A stretch of DNA of 64,000 nt from Alicyclobacillus sp. ALC3 (lineage in GTDB: Bacteria; Bacillota; Bacilli; Alicyclobacillales; Alicyclobacillaceae), in assembly GCF_028751195.1 (NCBI RefSeq), contig NZ_CP066784.1:2666001-2730000 (forward strand), given 5' to 3'. Below the pieces are notes generated by a model. It had not been told where the DNA came from. It did no database searches and worked only from the letters and a program-made list of their open reading frames with translations. Positions 8,753 through 18,361 of the stretch are shown in pieces (position 1 is the stretch's first letter; the number at the start of each line of letters is the position of its first letter). Position numbers and translations under genes: made by a program.

Positions 8753-9880
8753 ATGCATGTCATGGTTGTTATGCCACTTGGAGAGTTCGGCGGTGGCGCG
8801 GAGAGGATGCTGTACAACTACCTTGCGCACCGAAAGCAAGACGGTTCTCTGCGCGTATTCGTTGTATTCCTGAGTCCGGGAAGGTTGGCGGACTCAGTCA
8901 GAGAAATGGGCTATTCGACTGCCGTCGTGTCGGCCGGGAGAGTTCGAGAGGTAGGCCGATTACTGGCGACCCAACGCAGTGTTGGACAGTTGATCGACAC
9001 CTGGAGCATCGACCGCGTCCTGGCCTGGATGCCGAAGGCCTGTGCTTATGTCGCGCTACCTGCGCGGATTCGCGGCGTGCCACTGCTGATCTGGCGGCAT
9101 GACATTCCGACCGCTCTCGACCGCTTGGACAAACTGGTTCTTCGGCATGGACGCCCGAGGAGTATGGCTTGTTCAAGTGAGGCTGCGAACCGCGCATTAC
9201 AAGCCTGTGGCGTTTCGGGAGTCTCGACAGTCGCCATCCATCCGGGGGTTGCTCCAGTTTCGTTCGATGCCGAATCGGTGCAAGCGATACGCGGCAAATT
9301 TCTTGGGAACTCTCCGGGACCCATCGTCGGGACCGTGACACGTCTGCAGCCTTGGAAACGTGTGGACCTCCTGTTGCAGTCCGCAACCCTGCTCAAGGCT
9401 CGTTTCCCGGAAGTCAAGGTGTTGGTCGTTGGCGGCGAGAGTCATGGGTTGTCGAAGGGTCACGCGGCCCAACTCCAATCATTAGGCCGGCGACTGATCG
9501 GCGACGATGCCCTGTTCGTCGGTGAGCAAAGCAATGTCGGCGACTGGCTGCAGGTCATGGACGTATTCGTCTTGCCGAGCAACTGCGAGCCATTCGGGAT
9601 TGCGCTGGTTGAAGCACTCCTGGCTGGCAAGCCCGTGGTTGCATGCGCGGGCGGGGGACCGGATGAAATCGTTGGCGATGACGGCATTGGTGTGCTTCTG
9701 CCCGCATCTCCGACGCCACAGGACATGGCGGCCGCGATTGCACGGTTACTGGACCCACGCGCACGCTCCAAGGCAAGAACAGTCAACCCGAAATCAGCCG
9801 CTCGGTTCGCGCCTGAGCAGATGGCCGTGCGTATCGACGAGTGGTTAACCACTGCGGATTCGTTTGAGCATTCGCACTAG
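8753..9880 (+). CDS. Glycosyltransferase family 4 protein
   Basis: A 375-residue GT4 enzyme. ATG 8753 is chosen over in-frame ATG 8723 because GGAGGT (8741-8746) sits seven bases upstream. The N-terminus MHVMVVMPLGEFGGGAERML has the GGAE loop. GTVTRLQPWKRVDLLLQSA and VLVVGGESHG follow, and the E-x7-E motif is EPFGIALVE, then ALLAGKPVVACAGGGPDEIV. It is the first gene behind the promoter and operator at 8617-8670. Confidence 0.88.
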   Translation: MHVMVVMPLGEFGGGAERMLYNYLAHRKQDGSLRVFVVFLSPGRLADSVREMGYSTAVVSAGRVREVGRLLATQRSVGQLIDTWSIDRVLAWMPKACAYVALPARIRGVPLLIWRHDIPTALDRLDKLVLRHGRPRSMACSSEAANRALQACGVSGVSTVAIHPGVAPVSFDAESVQAIRGKFLGNSPGPIVGTVTRLQPWKRVDLLLQSATLLKARFPEVKVLVVGGESHGLSKGHAAQLQSLGRRLIGDDALFVGEQSNVGDWLQVMDVFVLPSNCEPFGIALVEALLAGKPVVACAGGGPDEIVGDDGIGVLLPASPTPQDMAAAIARLLDPRARSKARTVNPKSAARFAPEQMAVRIDEWLTTADSFEHSH

Positions 9881-9895
9881 AAGGGAGGGTTTCAC

Positions 9896-11329
9896 GTGAC
9901 ACTGTGGTTTCGACTGACGAGCGCGGGCCGCCTGACACTGGGCTTTGTGGTGTTAACCGCACTGGCATTTGCCATCGGTCGCGTCGGACTCGACCCATTG
10001 ATGATTCGTACACTGCTGTTTGGTGTACTGTTGCTGTTCGCGCTGGGATTAAGTGTGAAAAACCCAGCAGCCTCGATGTTTTTCTTGATTCTGTACGTGC
10101 CACTCTTGGGGTTATTGCGGCGGATTCTCATCCCGGTAGCTGGTTGGGGAACCTTTGACCCACTGGTCATATTAGAACCCGTCGTCGTTCTGTTGCTCGG
10201 TTCTTACTGGTTTTACCGGACCTATTTTCTGCGTGAATCCATTGTGAATGACACCCGCACCTTTAAGTTGATGAGATGGATGATTCTGATTGACGTACTA
10301 GAAGTCATCAACCCTAAACAGGGTGGACTCACTGTTGGCTACGGCGGGCTGATATTTTACGTTGTCCCGCTCTTTTGGATGGTGCTTTCAAGACAGTACC
10401 TCGATCACAGGCGGATGAAGAAAATCATCGCTGCGTCGACCGTAATGGGCGTTCTTGTAGCGCTGTACGGGTTGAAGCAGACCTATTTTGGCTACTTTCC
10501 GTTCGAGCAGCAGTGGATTGCACTCACCAACATTATTTCGATGAATGTGTATGGCTCGGTTCGGGCGGTATCGACCTTTACCAGTGCACAGGAGTACGCG
10601 ACATATCTGGGCGTTGCCATGATGTTTGCCTGGTTCTACGTACTACGTGGCAAGCGGTCTCTGAAGATGCCTGCACTCGTTGCGCTAGGAGTAATGGGTT
10701 GGGCGCTGTTCATGGAATCTGCACGAGGTCCGATTGTTACGACAATGCTTGGCATGGCGATGATGACGGTGTTCAGCGTGCGGCGTTTACGAAGTCGACT
10801 CACTCTTCTCGCTGTTGTTGGCGGTTCTCTCGTCGTGGTGTTCATTGGTATTGGTCACATACATTCAGGCAATGGACTGATTGTCCACGATGTCTCGGGT
10901 TTGACCAACCCGTTACACTCGAGTGCTACAGGACACCTTACGAGGATGTGGGCAGGCATCTTGACTGGTCTGAAGATGCCGATTGGTTATGGTCTTGGCA
11001 GTACGACAACGGCCGCAGGCAAGTTTGTCTCAAACGGCAATCTGGGAACGGAGGTAGACATCAGCAATATGTTTGTCTCCGACGGTGTCATTGGTGGAGT
11101 CCTCTACATCGCGCTGTTGGTGAGTGTATTTTACCAGGCGTTTCGCCAAGCGCACTTTAGATCAAACACGGGCCTCATCGCCATTGGTGTACTGTGTGCC
11201 GCGGGTGGACAGTGGGTAAACGGAGAACTCTACTCTGTTGCGGCTCTGACTTGGATTATCGTAGGCCAATTAGATCGCGAGAGTCCTCACTATCGAACTG
11301 AATCAGCTTACGCGAGTGGCACGGGTTAA
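9896..11329 (+). CDS. wzy: O-antigen ligase/polymerase-like membrane protein (Wzy-type polymerase)
   Basis: A 477-residue integral membrane protein with about ten to twelve hydrophobic segments, for example FVVLTALAFAIGRVG and LLFGVLLLFALGLSV. A long extracytoplasmic loop lies in the C-terminal half (about residues 320-400), the architecture of Wzy and WaaL proteins. Wzy polymerises flipped repeat units on the outer face of the membrane. The GTG start at 9896 follows AAGGGAGGG. It lies in the same operon as a flippase, as expected for the Wzx/Wzy route. Wzy proteins share little sequence, so polymerase rather than ligase is inferred from context. Confidence 0.8.
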   Translation: MTLWFRLTSAGRLTLGFVVLTALAFAIGRVGLDPLMIRTLLFGVLLLFALGLSVKNPAASMFFLILYVPLLGLLRRILIPVAGWGTFDPLVILEPVVVLLLGSYWFYRTYFLRESIVNDTRTFKLMRWMILIDVLEVINPKQGGLTVGYGGLIFYVVPLFWMVLSRQYLDHRRMKKIIAASTVMGVLVALYGLKQTYFGYFPFEQQWIALTNIISMNVYGSVRAVSTFTSAQEYATYLGVAMMFAWFYVLRGKRSLKMPALVALGVMGWALFMESARGPIVTTMLGMAMMTVFSVRRLRSRLTLLAVVGGSLVVVFIGIGHIHSGNGLIVHDVSGLTNPLHSSATGHLTRMWAGILTGLKMPIGYGLGSTTTAAGKFVSNGNLGTEVDISNMFVSDGVIGGVLYIALLVSVFYQAFRQAHFRSNTGLIAIGVLCAAGGQWVNGELYSVAALTWIIVGQLDRESPHYRTESAYASGTG

Positions 11330-11405
11330 GGGAACCGCTCTCACCTAAGGAATGCTGTATAGGGCAACATGCCAACGCATATTTTGCCGGAAGGGGAAGC
11401 CTCGA

Positions 11406-12710
11406 TTGCGAATTGCGTGGATAGGACCGATGGTTAGTGCTACTGGCGGTGGGGCGAGTGGCGTGTCGCGTCAATTATTGCTTGAATTGGCAGCCAGGGA
11501 CCTCGAGATTGATTGCTACTTGGCCGGCGCGTGGGCTGCCTTGCCTGAGGAGTTGAAGCGGCAAACGAATCTTCGATTTATGTGTCAGAAGTCATCGTGG
11601 GAATGGAACAGGTGGTACAGTCGCAATAATTTTTTGGCGTTTGTAACTGGGCAGGCGGCCAACCTGCGAACGGAGAACCGACTGGCCCACGAGTTGTTAC
11701 AACGACACCGGTTGCAACCGTATGACCTCATATACCAGTTTTCACACATCGAGTTGTCGTCCTTGCGTCGCTATCGCAAACAACTTCCGCCGATTGTGAT
11801 TCATCCTTCTGTGCACGCGCATGGCGAGCTTCGGTGGCACAGACGGGAGGCACAGCTCTCAAAGCGGACGGAGAAGTTGTTGGTTCGACTGGGGGTTCGG
11901 ACACTCCTGATGGCGCGAAGTATGGTGCAAAGGCGACACATCCAACTGCCTGAACGTGTGCTAGCTTTGAGCCAAACTTTTGCCCAGGACCTCATTTCTG
12001 ACTACGGATTGTCTCCGTCGACCATTGACATTGTGCCAAACCCGGTCGATCTTCACATGTTCCATCCGCTTTCCGCACACCTTCAGGCCACAGTTGAACG
12101 CAGTCGTAGGCGGACGGTCATCTTATTTGTTTCCCGAATCGCGGTGCGCAAGGGGGTCGAACAAATTGTGGAACTTTCGCATCGATTGGATGACCTCGCC
12201 GACAAAATTGAAATCCATGTGGTCGGGAACAAGTCGCTCTGGTCCGACTACATGGGGCTGCTCCAGGCCATGAACCAGAGAACCGCAAGGTATCTTGGCG
12301 CAGTTTCCTACCGAGAAATCGCAGAATTATACAGAAACGCTGACATGTTGGTGCAGCCGAGCAAGTATGAGCCGTTCGGGTTGACGGTTGGCGAAGCTTT
12401 GGCAAGCGGTGTACCGGTAGTCACCAGCGATAAGGTTGGGGCTGCAGAGTCGGTACACCCCATGTGTTGCAGAACATTTTCAAGTAACGATATGAGTGCG
12501 TTCGAAAACGAAGTCAGGAAACTGCTTCATGACCTTTCCGACACAACGCTCAAGCACGATATCTCCCAGTTAGCCCGAGCGGAATCCGTGCGTCTGTACG
12601 CTAGTTCAGTGGTGGGCGACACGCTCCTGCGCAGCTTTCGCCAACTGGTCGATGACGAGACACACGCCGCAGCGACGCATACTGGGCTTCGGTTTGGGGG
12701 GAGTGTATGA
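11406..12710 (+). CDS. Glycosyltransferase family 4 protein
   Basis: A 434-residue GT4 enzyme. The frame is open from ATG 11352, but that ATG has TAAGG only one base upstream. TTG 11406 has GGAAGGGGAAG at 11389-11399 and begins exactly at the first beta strand (RIAWIGPMVSATGGGASGV). The true start is therefore uncertain by 18 codons. VPNPVDLHMFHPLS and ILFVSRIAVRKGVEQIVEL precede the E-x7-E motif EPFGLTVGE, then ALASGVPVVTSDKVG. The stop overlaps the next ATG. Confidence 0.85.
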   Translation: MRIAWIGPMVSATGGGASGVSRQLLLELAARDLEIDCYLAGAWAALPEELKRQTNLRFMCQKSSWEWNRWYSRNNFLAFVTGQAANLRTENRLAHELLQRHRLQPYDLIYQFSHIELSSLRRYRKQLPPIVIHPSVHAHGELRWHRREAQLSKRTEKLLVRLGVRTLLMARSMVQRRHIQLPERVLALSQTFAQDLISDYGLSPSTIDIVPNPVDLHMFHPLSAHLQATVERSRRRTVILFVSRIAVRKGVEQIVELSHRLDDLADKIEIHVVGNKSLWSDYMGLLQAMNQRTARYLGAVSYREIAELYRNADMLVQPSKYEPFGLTVGEALASGVPVVTSDKVGAAESVHPMCCRTFSSNDMSAFENEVRKLLHDLSDTTLKHDISQLARAESVRLYASSVVGDTLLRSFRQLVDDETHAAATHTGLRFGGSV

Positions 12711-13693
12711 ACATTTCCGTGGTAGTCCCCACGTACAAGCGACTTCACGACTTGCGGCGCTGCTTATCTGCCTTGGACCAGCAGACGTCTTTACCGTATG
12801 AGGTGATTGTCGTGGCGAGGTCTTCGGATTTCGAGACACTCACGTACATTCACCAGTGGACAGCTCAGAAGGCCTCGTACAGTCGCAAGCTTTGGATAGT
12901 TACGCTGCCAGGGCAGGTTCACGCCTTGGTGCAGGGAGTGGAAGCTGCAACAGGAGATGTAGTCGCATTTACAGACGATGATTCGGCGCCTTCGTCCAAC
13001 TGGTTGCGAAACATGGCTGTCCACTACCAAAATCCCCGGGTCGGTGGCGTGGGGGGGCGAGACATCCTCAGAAATCACCCCGTACTTCCGCTGCAGAGAA
13101 CAGTCGGCAAGCTGACATGGTACGGCAAATTAATTGGCAACCACCATTTGGGTGAGGGACCGCCGCGCGAGGTAGACGTCTTAAAGGGTGTGAATATGTC
13201 CTTTCGAACGCAACTGGTGCAATTCTCTCCATTTTTGCGGGGGACCGGGGGGCCGGAGACACACAATGAAGTGGGTGTGTGTTTGCGGGTGAAGCGCCTT
13301 GGCTATGCGCTCATCTATGACCCTGAAGTCGTCGTGAATCACTACGCTGTCGCCCGGGTCGATTCTGAACAACGCACTCAACTCAGCACGAGACTCGTGC
13401 GACACTCCGCCTTCAATATGCAGATGTCCCTCCTAACGTGGACACCTTGGCATCAGAAGCTATCCCGACTCGCTTTCGCGACGCTCGTTGGAGATAAAGC
13501 CTACCCGGGGCTTGCCCGATTGGGCATCGCCATATGTAGACGGGAAATTCGCGTCATCAAGTCTTTCGCTCCCGCCCAGCTAGGCTTTCTGATTGCTTTC
13601 ATGTACTGGCTTTTCCGTGCAGGGAGTGACAACAAACGGCGGGCTTCAGAAACTCCGACTCCACGGCACACAGTGACCACGGAGGATGTGTAA
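12707..13693 (+). CDS. Glycosyltransferase family 2 protein
   Basis: A 328-residue GT-A fold enzyme. ISVVVPTYKRLHDLRRCLSA is the nucleotide-binding strand and FTDDDSAPSSNWL holds the metal-binding D-x-D region near residue 90. KGVNMSFR is the usual acceptor-side motif. The C-terminal 80 residues include a hydrophobic stretch (AQLGFLIAFMYWLFRAG) that may associate with the membrane. It starts at ATG 12707 within the ATGA overlap. Confidence 0.88.
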   Translation: MNISVVVPTYKRLHDLRRCLSALDQQTSLPYEVIVVARSSDFETLTYIHQWTAQKASYSRKLWIVTLPGQVHALVQGVEAATGDVVAFTDDDSAPSSNWLRNMAVHYQNPRVGGVGGRDILRNHPVLPLQRTVGKLTWYGKLIGNHHLGEGPPREVDVLKGVNMSFRTQLVQFSPFLRGTGGPETHNEVGVCLRVKRLGYALIYDPEVVVNHYAVARVDSEQRTQLSTRLVRHSAFNMQMSLLTWTPWHQKLSRLAFATLVGDKAYPGLARLGIAICRREIRVIKSFAPAQLGFLIAFMYWLFRAGSDNKRRASETPTPRHTVTTEDV

Positions 13694-13694
13694 A

Positions 13695-14582
13695 ATGTCA
13701 GGACCCAATGCCTTTCGATTGTCGGTGTGTATATGCACGAGAAACCGACCGACCGAGCTCATGAGAGCGTTACAATCACTATCCGCCTGTCAAGGGTACG
13801 TTCATCAGGTTGTCGTTTCTGACGATAGCACTAGTGACGAAACCTGCGATATTGTCAAAAATGCAGCTTGCGCCGTTCAATACGTGAGAGGGCCAAAACG
13901 CGGGTTGGGCGCAAACCGAAACCATGCACTGCGGGTCGTTACAGGGACGCACATCTTGTTTGTTGATGATGATGTGTTCGTCGAGTCCGAATTTGTCCCC
14001 AATATCATCCGGCACTACGAAGGCGTGGCGGCACACAAAAGGCAATCGGTGATTGTGACTGGGCTTGAAAACAAGCAAGGCGAGCTCATTGTTCCGCATG
14101 AACAAAGCTTCCTAGGGTTTCAGAAGAAAGCTTACGGGGAGTCGACAAAGCTCCGAACCATCGTCATCAATAGCACCGTATTCCCTGCCGAGGTTTTTGC
14201 AATTCTGCAGTTCGATGAGCAATTGGTCTATGGTTATGATGAGGTAGACATCGCGACCCGTGCATCCTATACAGGGTTTGAGATTGAACTGTGCCCGACA
14301 GCTATCAACAGCCACTATCCTTCCGAACTGAATCGAAGCGCTTACCGCCCCTACATCCATGCGTCTAGATTGTATGTGACATTCAAACGCTATTGGTACA
14401 GCGAGCGCCGTCCCATCAAGGCATTGCTATTCGTGCCCGTCGCGGTTAGCCACCTCTTGACTGCGTCGCTGCTACACCACGGCATTGCCGGAGCCACGTC
14501 CGCGGCACGCACGATTGGGCTGGCACTGTCGTACTCGCGAAAGGCAGTCAACACCGCTCCGTGGATGGAACAGTCGAAATGA
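13695..14582 (+). CDS. Glycosyltransferase family 2 protein
   Basis: A 295-residue GT2 enzyme. ATG 13695 is chosen because GGAGG (13681-13685) is nine bases upstream; the in-frame ATG at 13686 is too close to it. LSVCICTRNRPTELMRALQS and VVSDDSTSDET form the nucleotide-binding half, and FVDDDVFVES is the metal site. YGYDEVDIATRA matches the later acidic catalytic region. A hydrophobic stretch near residues 235-255 (ALLFVPVAVSHLLTASLL) may be a membrane contact. Confidence 0.87.
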   Translation: MSGPNAFRLSVCICTRNRPTELMRALQSLSACQGYVHQVVVSDDSTSDETCDIVKNAACAVQYVRGPKRGLGANRNHALRVVTGTHILFVDDDVFVESEFVPNIIRHYEGVAAHKRQSVIVTGLENKQGELIVPHEQSFLGFQKKAYGESTKLRTIVINSTVFPAEVFAILQFDEQLVYGYDEVDIATRASYTGFEIELCPTAINSHYPSELNRSAYRPYIHASRLYVTFKRYWYSERRPIKALLFVPVAVSHLLTASLLHHGIAGATSAARTIGLALSYSRKAVNTAPWMEQSK

Positions 14583-16060
14583 TTGAGCAGACTGAGACAC
14601 GGAAGACGATGTCGAGGAGCGCGCTGACACTCGTAGCTCGGCAAACCACAATACAGGCATTTTCTTTGTTCGCCTCTGTCATCTTGGCGCGAATCCTGAC
14701 GCCTCGAGACTTTGGTTTGTACGCCATCATCGGATTTTTCTTGCAGTTTCTGACGTTGGTCAGTGACGGCGGGATTGGTGCGGGTCTGATTCAACAGGGC
14801 AGGAAACCTCGTAAGGATACGTATGCCATAGCGTTTACGCTGATTCAACTGCTGTATTTCGGAGCATGTGTTCTTGCGGTGCCTGGGGCGCTGTTGTTTG
14901 CTCACTTGTATCGCTCAATGTCTTTGAACATCTGGATGATTTACACGTTTATTCTAGAGTTCTATTTAAGTTCCTTTCGGGTTATTCCCGCCGCCAAGCT
15001 CGAGCGTTCGTTAAAGTACACGAAACTAGCAGTCGTGGAAACCTGTGAGTATTTTTCTTTTCAGGTCGTCACCGTTGTCCTTGCGTTTCTGGGTCATGGG
15101 GTCTGGAGCTTTGTCTTTGGAGCGCTTGTCAGCAGAGTGGTGGGTCTGGTCCTGCTGTACACTTTGTCTCCATATATGCCGAGGCTTCGGTTTGAACGGG
15201 ACACTGCACGTAGACTGATGAGATTTGGCGCTGCGATGCAACTGGCGAATGTGCTGAGTTTTGCACAAAACTCCATTTCCCCTTCATTTGTTGCCTTTAA
15301 GCTAGGGACAGCTGCTGTTGGCTTTTCAAATTTTTCCTATAAAGTGGGCTCCTATCCTACCTACCCGCTAAATGCAGTGCGCCGCATGATGTTTCCGCTC
15401 TTGTCACGCATACAGGACAACGAAAAATTGTTTCGACGAACACTGAACGACATCATTAGGGTCAGCAACATTGTGTTGTTTGGAACGACAGCTGTTCTCC
15501 TTGGCGTGGTACCGGACGTGGTCAAAGTTGTATTCGGCAGTAAGTGGATGCCTTCTGTAGAACTCATCTACGGGGTTCTTTTCGGGACTTTGTTGCTAGG
15601 TTATACGAGCCCAATCTACGCCGCGATTCAAGCCAAGGGGCGTGGCAGAGTTTTTCTCATGACGAGTGGTCTGAGTGCGTTCGTGTCCTGGATTGTTGCA
15701 ATACCGGCCGTGATTCTATTCGGATATAACGGTCTGATGGCGATGTATCTCTCGACACTGCTCACGTTCCCCGTATTGTTAGTGATGGCCAGGAAATACG
15801 TCAAAGTGCGCATCTGGGCTCACTTCTGGCGCCCTGCTTGTGCGCTGGCAGCGACCTACGTCACGCAACGCCTTGTCGTGGATGGGCTCCATCCTCATAC
15901 GCTTGCTTCTGTGCTGGTTTGTGTACTCTTCGGTGTACTTCCGTACAGCATTGTCATATTTACCCTAGACAAAAAAGTGAGAAGGTGGACTGTATCCGCT
16001 ATCGTGAAAATCTTACACCAAGGTTCGCCTTTCGGACGGCGAGCAGAGCAGCACATATAA
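14579..16060 (+). CDS. wzx: Polysaccharide flippase (Wzx-type, MOP superfamily)
   Basis: A 493-residue polytopic membrane protein that would flip undecaprenyl-linked repeat units to the outer face. ATG 14579 forms an ATGA overlap with the preceding stop. The N-terminus ALTLVARQTTIQAFSLFASVILARILTPRDFGLYAI is typical of the polysaccharide-transport family: first helix, then ARxLxPxDFGxY. GDGGxGAGLIQ-like text (SDGGIGAGLIQQGRK) follows the second helix. About twelve to fourteen helices are visible. It pairs with the Wzy-type polymerase at 9.9 kb. Confidence 0.9.
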   Translation: MIEQTETRKTMSRSALTLVARQTTIQAFSLFASVILARILTPRDFGLYAIIGFFLQFLTLVSDGGIGAGLIQQGRKPRKDTYAIAFTLIQLLYFGACVLAVPGALLFAHLYRSMSLNIWMIYTFILEFYLSSFRVIPAAKLERSLKYTKLAVVETCEYFSFQVVTVVLAFLGHGVWSFVFGALVSRVVGLVLLYTLSPYMPRLRFERDTARRLMRFGAAMQLANVLSFAQNSISPSFVAFKLGTAAVGFSNFSYKVGSYPTYPLNAVRRMMFPLLSRIQDNEKLFRRTLNDIIRVSNIVLFGTTAVLLGVVPDVVKVVFGSKWMPSVELIYGVLFGTLLLGYTSPIYAAIQAKGRGRVFLMTSGLSAFVSWIVAIPAVILFGYNGLMAMYLSTLLTFPVLLVMARKYVKVRIWAHFWRPACALAATYVTQRLVVDGLHPHTLASVLVCVLFGVLPYSIVIFTLDKKVRRWTVSAIVKILHQGSPFGRRAEQHI

Positions 16061-16162
16061 GGCTGCTGTGAATACGGAGTGGAACCTGTACAGACTACGG
16101 TTCATTCCTACATGGTTTTCCATCTGTGTATCACTGAACGGAATGATTGTGAGGAGGTGAGT

Positions 16163-17350
16163 ATGTTGGCGGAGAATCGACAACTACGGATTTGTATGGT
16201 GAGTGAAGAAACCATTGTCGGCAAGAACGCGATGATTCCCGGAGGGATTGGACAGTACATTTTGAGGTATAGTGAGTCGCTGCGTGACATGGGCCATCAA
16301 ATCACGGTTGTCTGTCGGGCTGAGCGTAGTTTTGATAGCGTTGACGAGGGTCTGCGCGTGGTTGGACTCAACTGCAGGAAGGTGCCGTGGAATCTGTGCC
16401 TGTTCAAGTGGCTGTGGAGGAATCGATTTGACATTGTGGAAATTCCTGATTGGGGTGGCCAAGGAGCTGTTGCGGCCGTGTTCCTCCCGCGCAGCAGGGG
16501 AGCTATCGTGACCCGAGGGCACGGACATAGCTTGTTCGTGCAACGGGCTCATGGGCGACGGGAGGTAAAGGGGCGACAATTCTACAAGGAGCGAGTGCAA
16601 CTGCACTGTAGTGACGGTATTCTGGCGAACTCCTTGTATTTACGTGGCATGTTTACAAAAGACTTCGACATCAAGGAGCGGGAGATTGACGTCTGCCACA
16701 TTGGCGTGGACCCAGGTGCCGTTGGCAACGTAGGGACAGTCGACCCTCAATTCAACGGGGCTGTCCTCATTTACGTGGGGGGACTCGACAGACGAAAGGG
16801 CCCCGTCCACTTGTTGTACATTTTACAGAAAATGAGATGCCGCTATCCGATGTACGACACAAAGCTGATGTTGGTGGGACCCGATACGCCGACAGGGCCG
16901 GACGGAACTTCATACATGGAGTACTGCAAGACTGTGGCAGACGAACTAGGAGTCTCCGAGAGCGTGCAATTCTTTGGAGTCGTACCGAGGAAACAATTAG
17001 CGTCACTGTATGCTCAAGCGAGTATCTTCGTTTCGGGTTCGCACACTGAAACCCTGGGAATTCCGTTTCTTGAAGCCATGAGTATGGGACTGCCCGTGGT
17101 GACCTGGCAAAGAGGCGCCGCCCCAGAACTGATTGTCCAGGGGCAAACGGGGTACACCATCGAATTTGGCGACATGGAAGCCTTTGCTCAGGCGACGGCC
17201 TCAATGATAGTCGACCCTGTGACTTGGCAGGCGTTCTCGCGAGCGGCGAGGCAACACGTGAGGGACAATTTCTCGGAATCCAAGCTGCTGCACAATCAGG
17301 TCACGTGGTACCGCGATGTGGCGGCGGGGAGAGCCAGACTGGAAAAATGA
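16163..17350 (+). CDS. Glycosyltransferase family 4 protein
   Basis: A 395-residue GT4 enzyme. The frame is open from 16079, but GAGGAGGTGA (16151-16160) directly before ATG 16163 fixes the start. RICMVSEETIVGKNAMIPGG begins the first Rossmann half. LIYVGGLDRRKGPVHLLYIL and LMLVGPDTPTGPDG follow. The E-x7-E motif is ETLGIPFLE, then AMSMGLPVVTWQRGAAPEL. A gap of about 100 bases separates it from the flippase. It is the last gene before the PPTase promoter. Confidence 0.88.
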   Translation: MLAENRQLRICMVSEETIVGKNAMIPGGIGQYILRYSESLRDMGHQITVVCRAERSFDSVDEGLRVVGLNCRKVPWNLCLFKWLWRNRFDIVEIPDWGGQGAVAAVFLPRSRGAIVTRGHGHSLFVQRAHGRREVKGRQFYKERVQLHCSDGILANSLYLRGMFTKDFDIKEREIDVCHIGVDPGAVGNVGTVDPQFNGAVLIYVGGLDRRKGPVHLLYILQKMRCRYPMYDTKLMLVGPDTPTGPDGTSYMEYCKTVADELGVSESVQFFGVVPRKQLASLYAQASIFVSGSHTETLGIPFLEAMSMGLPVVTWQRGAAPELIVQGQTGYTIEFGDMEAFAQATASMIVDPVTWQAFSRAARQHVRDNFSESKLLHNQVTWYRDVAAGRARLEK

Positions 17351-17397
17351 TGCCATGAGAGATTTTCCGTAAACAAGGGGAAGCAGTGAGGAATTGG

Positions 17398-17426
17398 TGT
17401 ACATCTGCTGTTTCGTTCATTATAAT
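17398..17426 (+). promoter_or_regulatory. Promoter of the PPTase/synthetase unit
   Basis: TGTACA (17398-17403), 17 bases, TATAAT (17421-17426, perfect). The -10 box lies inside the perfect palindrome GTTCATTATAATGAAC. The predicted start point near 17433 means that the translation start of the PPTase must lie downstream, which rules out the longest frame from 17394. Confidence 0.65.
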
Positions 17427-17430
17427 GAAC
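17415..17430. promoter_or_regulatory. SinR-type operator palindrome (site 2 of 6), perfect
   Basis: GTTCATTATAATGAAC is a perfect 16-bp inverted repeat that contains the -10 box. It is the best copy of the element in the window. A protein bound here would exclude RNA polymerase. Confidence 0.65.
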
Positions 17431-17558
17431 ACATAGAAACGGTATATCGCACAACGCTTCTGAATTTGCTGCCGCTAGACACTACACGATATCCGCCAAT
17501 TGGCATGCGGCAAACGCGGACTGCCGATGCACACGCAAAGATGGTGAGGGATGAAGGG

Positions 17559-18302
17559 ATGACTCGCAACGGGCGACCGAGCCTGAACGCAGAACACAAT
17601 CGGCTGTCTAACAAACACGTTTTTCACGAGTCTGGCTTCATCGCAGGCACAACTGCGCACATTTGGCACGCGTCTGTGGCGGACGTAGCGGCATCGATAA
17701 TGGACTACTACGCTGTTTTGTCAGACACAGAGAAAGTGAGAGCTGACAGATTTCACAGTTTGGAAGACCGGCGCGATTACGTGCTACGCCGAGCGGTTAG
17801 GCGGTTGATATTGGCCGAATACGTGGGCTGTGACCCTCGCGAAGTTGAGTTCGGAACGTACCAACATGGCAAACCGTTCTTGCTGGGCTCTAACGGTTCC
17901 ATCAGGTTCAATGTCACCTATACGAAGCATGTCGTGCTCGTCGGTGTGACGAATGGGACAGAACTTGGCATTGATGTGGAGTTCATCAATCGTGAATTTG
18001 ATTGGCTGCCAGTTGCACGTAAATTTTTCCCCGAGCACCAATTGAAAGACCTCAGGTCCCGTACGGGTGATGCGGCCAGAACCCTCTTTTTTTCGTTGTG
18101 GACGCAGACTGAAGCCATTCTTAAGGCGCGTGGAGTAGGTCTCTCTGGCATCAAAGAAGCGCTTGAATTCGATGGTACGACGGCCAAAGACTTTAGAATT
18201 ATACCTTTTGAACTACAAGGCAGCTGTCACGGTTCATTGGCGGTTGCTCACGCGATTTATCAGGTTGATTTTTATCGTTATGCAGACGTTTTTACTAGAT
18301 AA
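17559..18302 (+). CDS. 4'-phosphopantetheinyl transferase, Sfp type
   Basis: Transfers phosphopantetheine from CoA to the serine of a carrier protein, most likely the PCP of the next gene. From ATG 17559 (AGGG eight bases upstream) it has 247 residues, close to the ~225 of Sfp; ATG 17541 is an alternative. Family landmarks: RRAVRRLILAEYVG, YQHGKPFL, the metal-binding pair in GIDVE, and GVGLSG after the W-x-x-K-E helix. Two landmarks are altered: the F-N-[IL]-S-H-S segment reads FNVTYT, and W-x-x-K-E reads WTQTE, so Lys is Thr. The metal-binding Asp and both Glu remain. It has its own promoter overlapping an operator. Confidence 0.85.
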   Translation: MTRNGRPSLNAEHNRLSNKHVFHESGFIAGTTAHIWHASVADVAASIMDYYAVLSDTEKVRADRFHSLEDRRDYVLRRAVRRLILAEYVGCDPREVEFGTYQHGKPFLLGSNGSIRFNVTYTKHVVLVGVTNGTELGIDVEFINREFDWLPVARKFFPEHQLKDLRSRTGDAARTLFFSLWTQTEAILKARGVGLSGIKEALEFDGTTAKDFRIIPFELQGSCHGSLAVAHAIYQVDFYRYADVFTR

Positions 18303-18361
18303 GGCGCTCACAATGCGATGTCAAAAACTAAAGTGACGCGGGTACGAAGGGGCGAAGGTCA

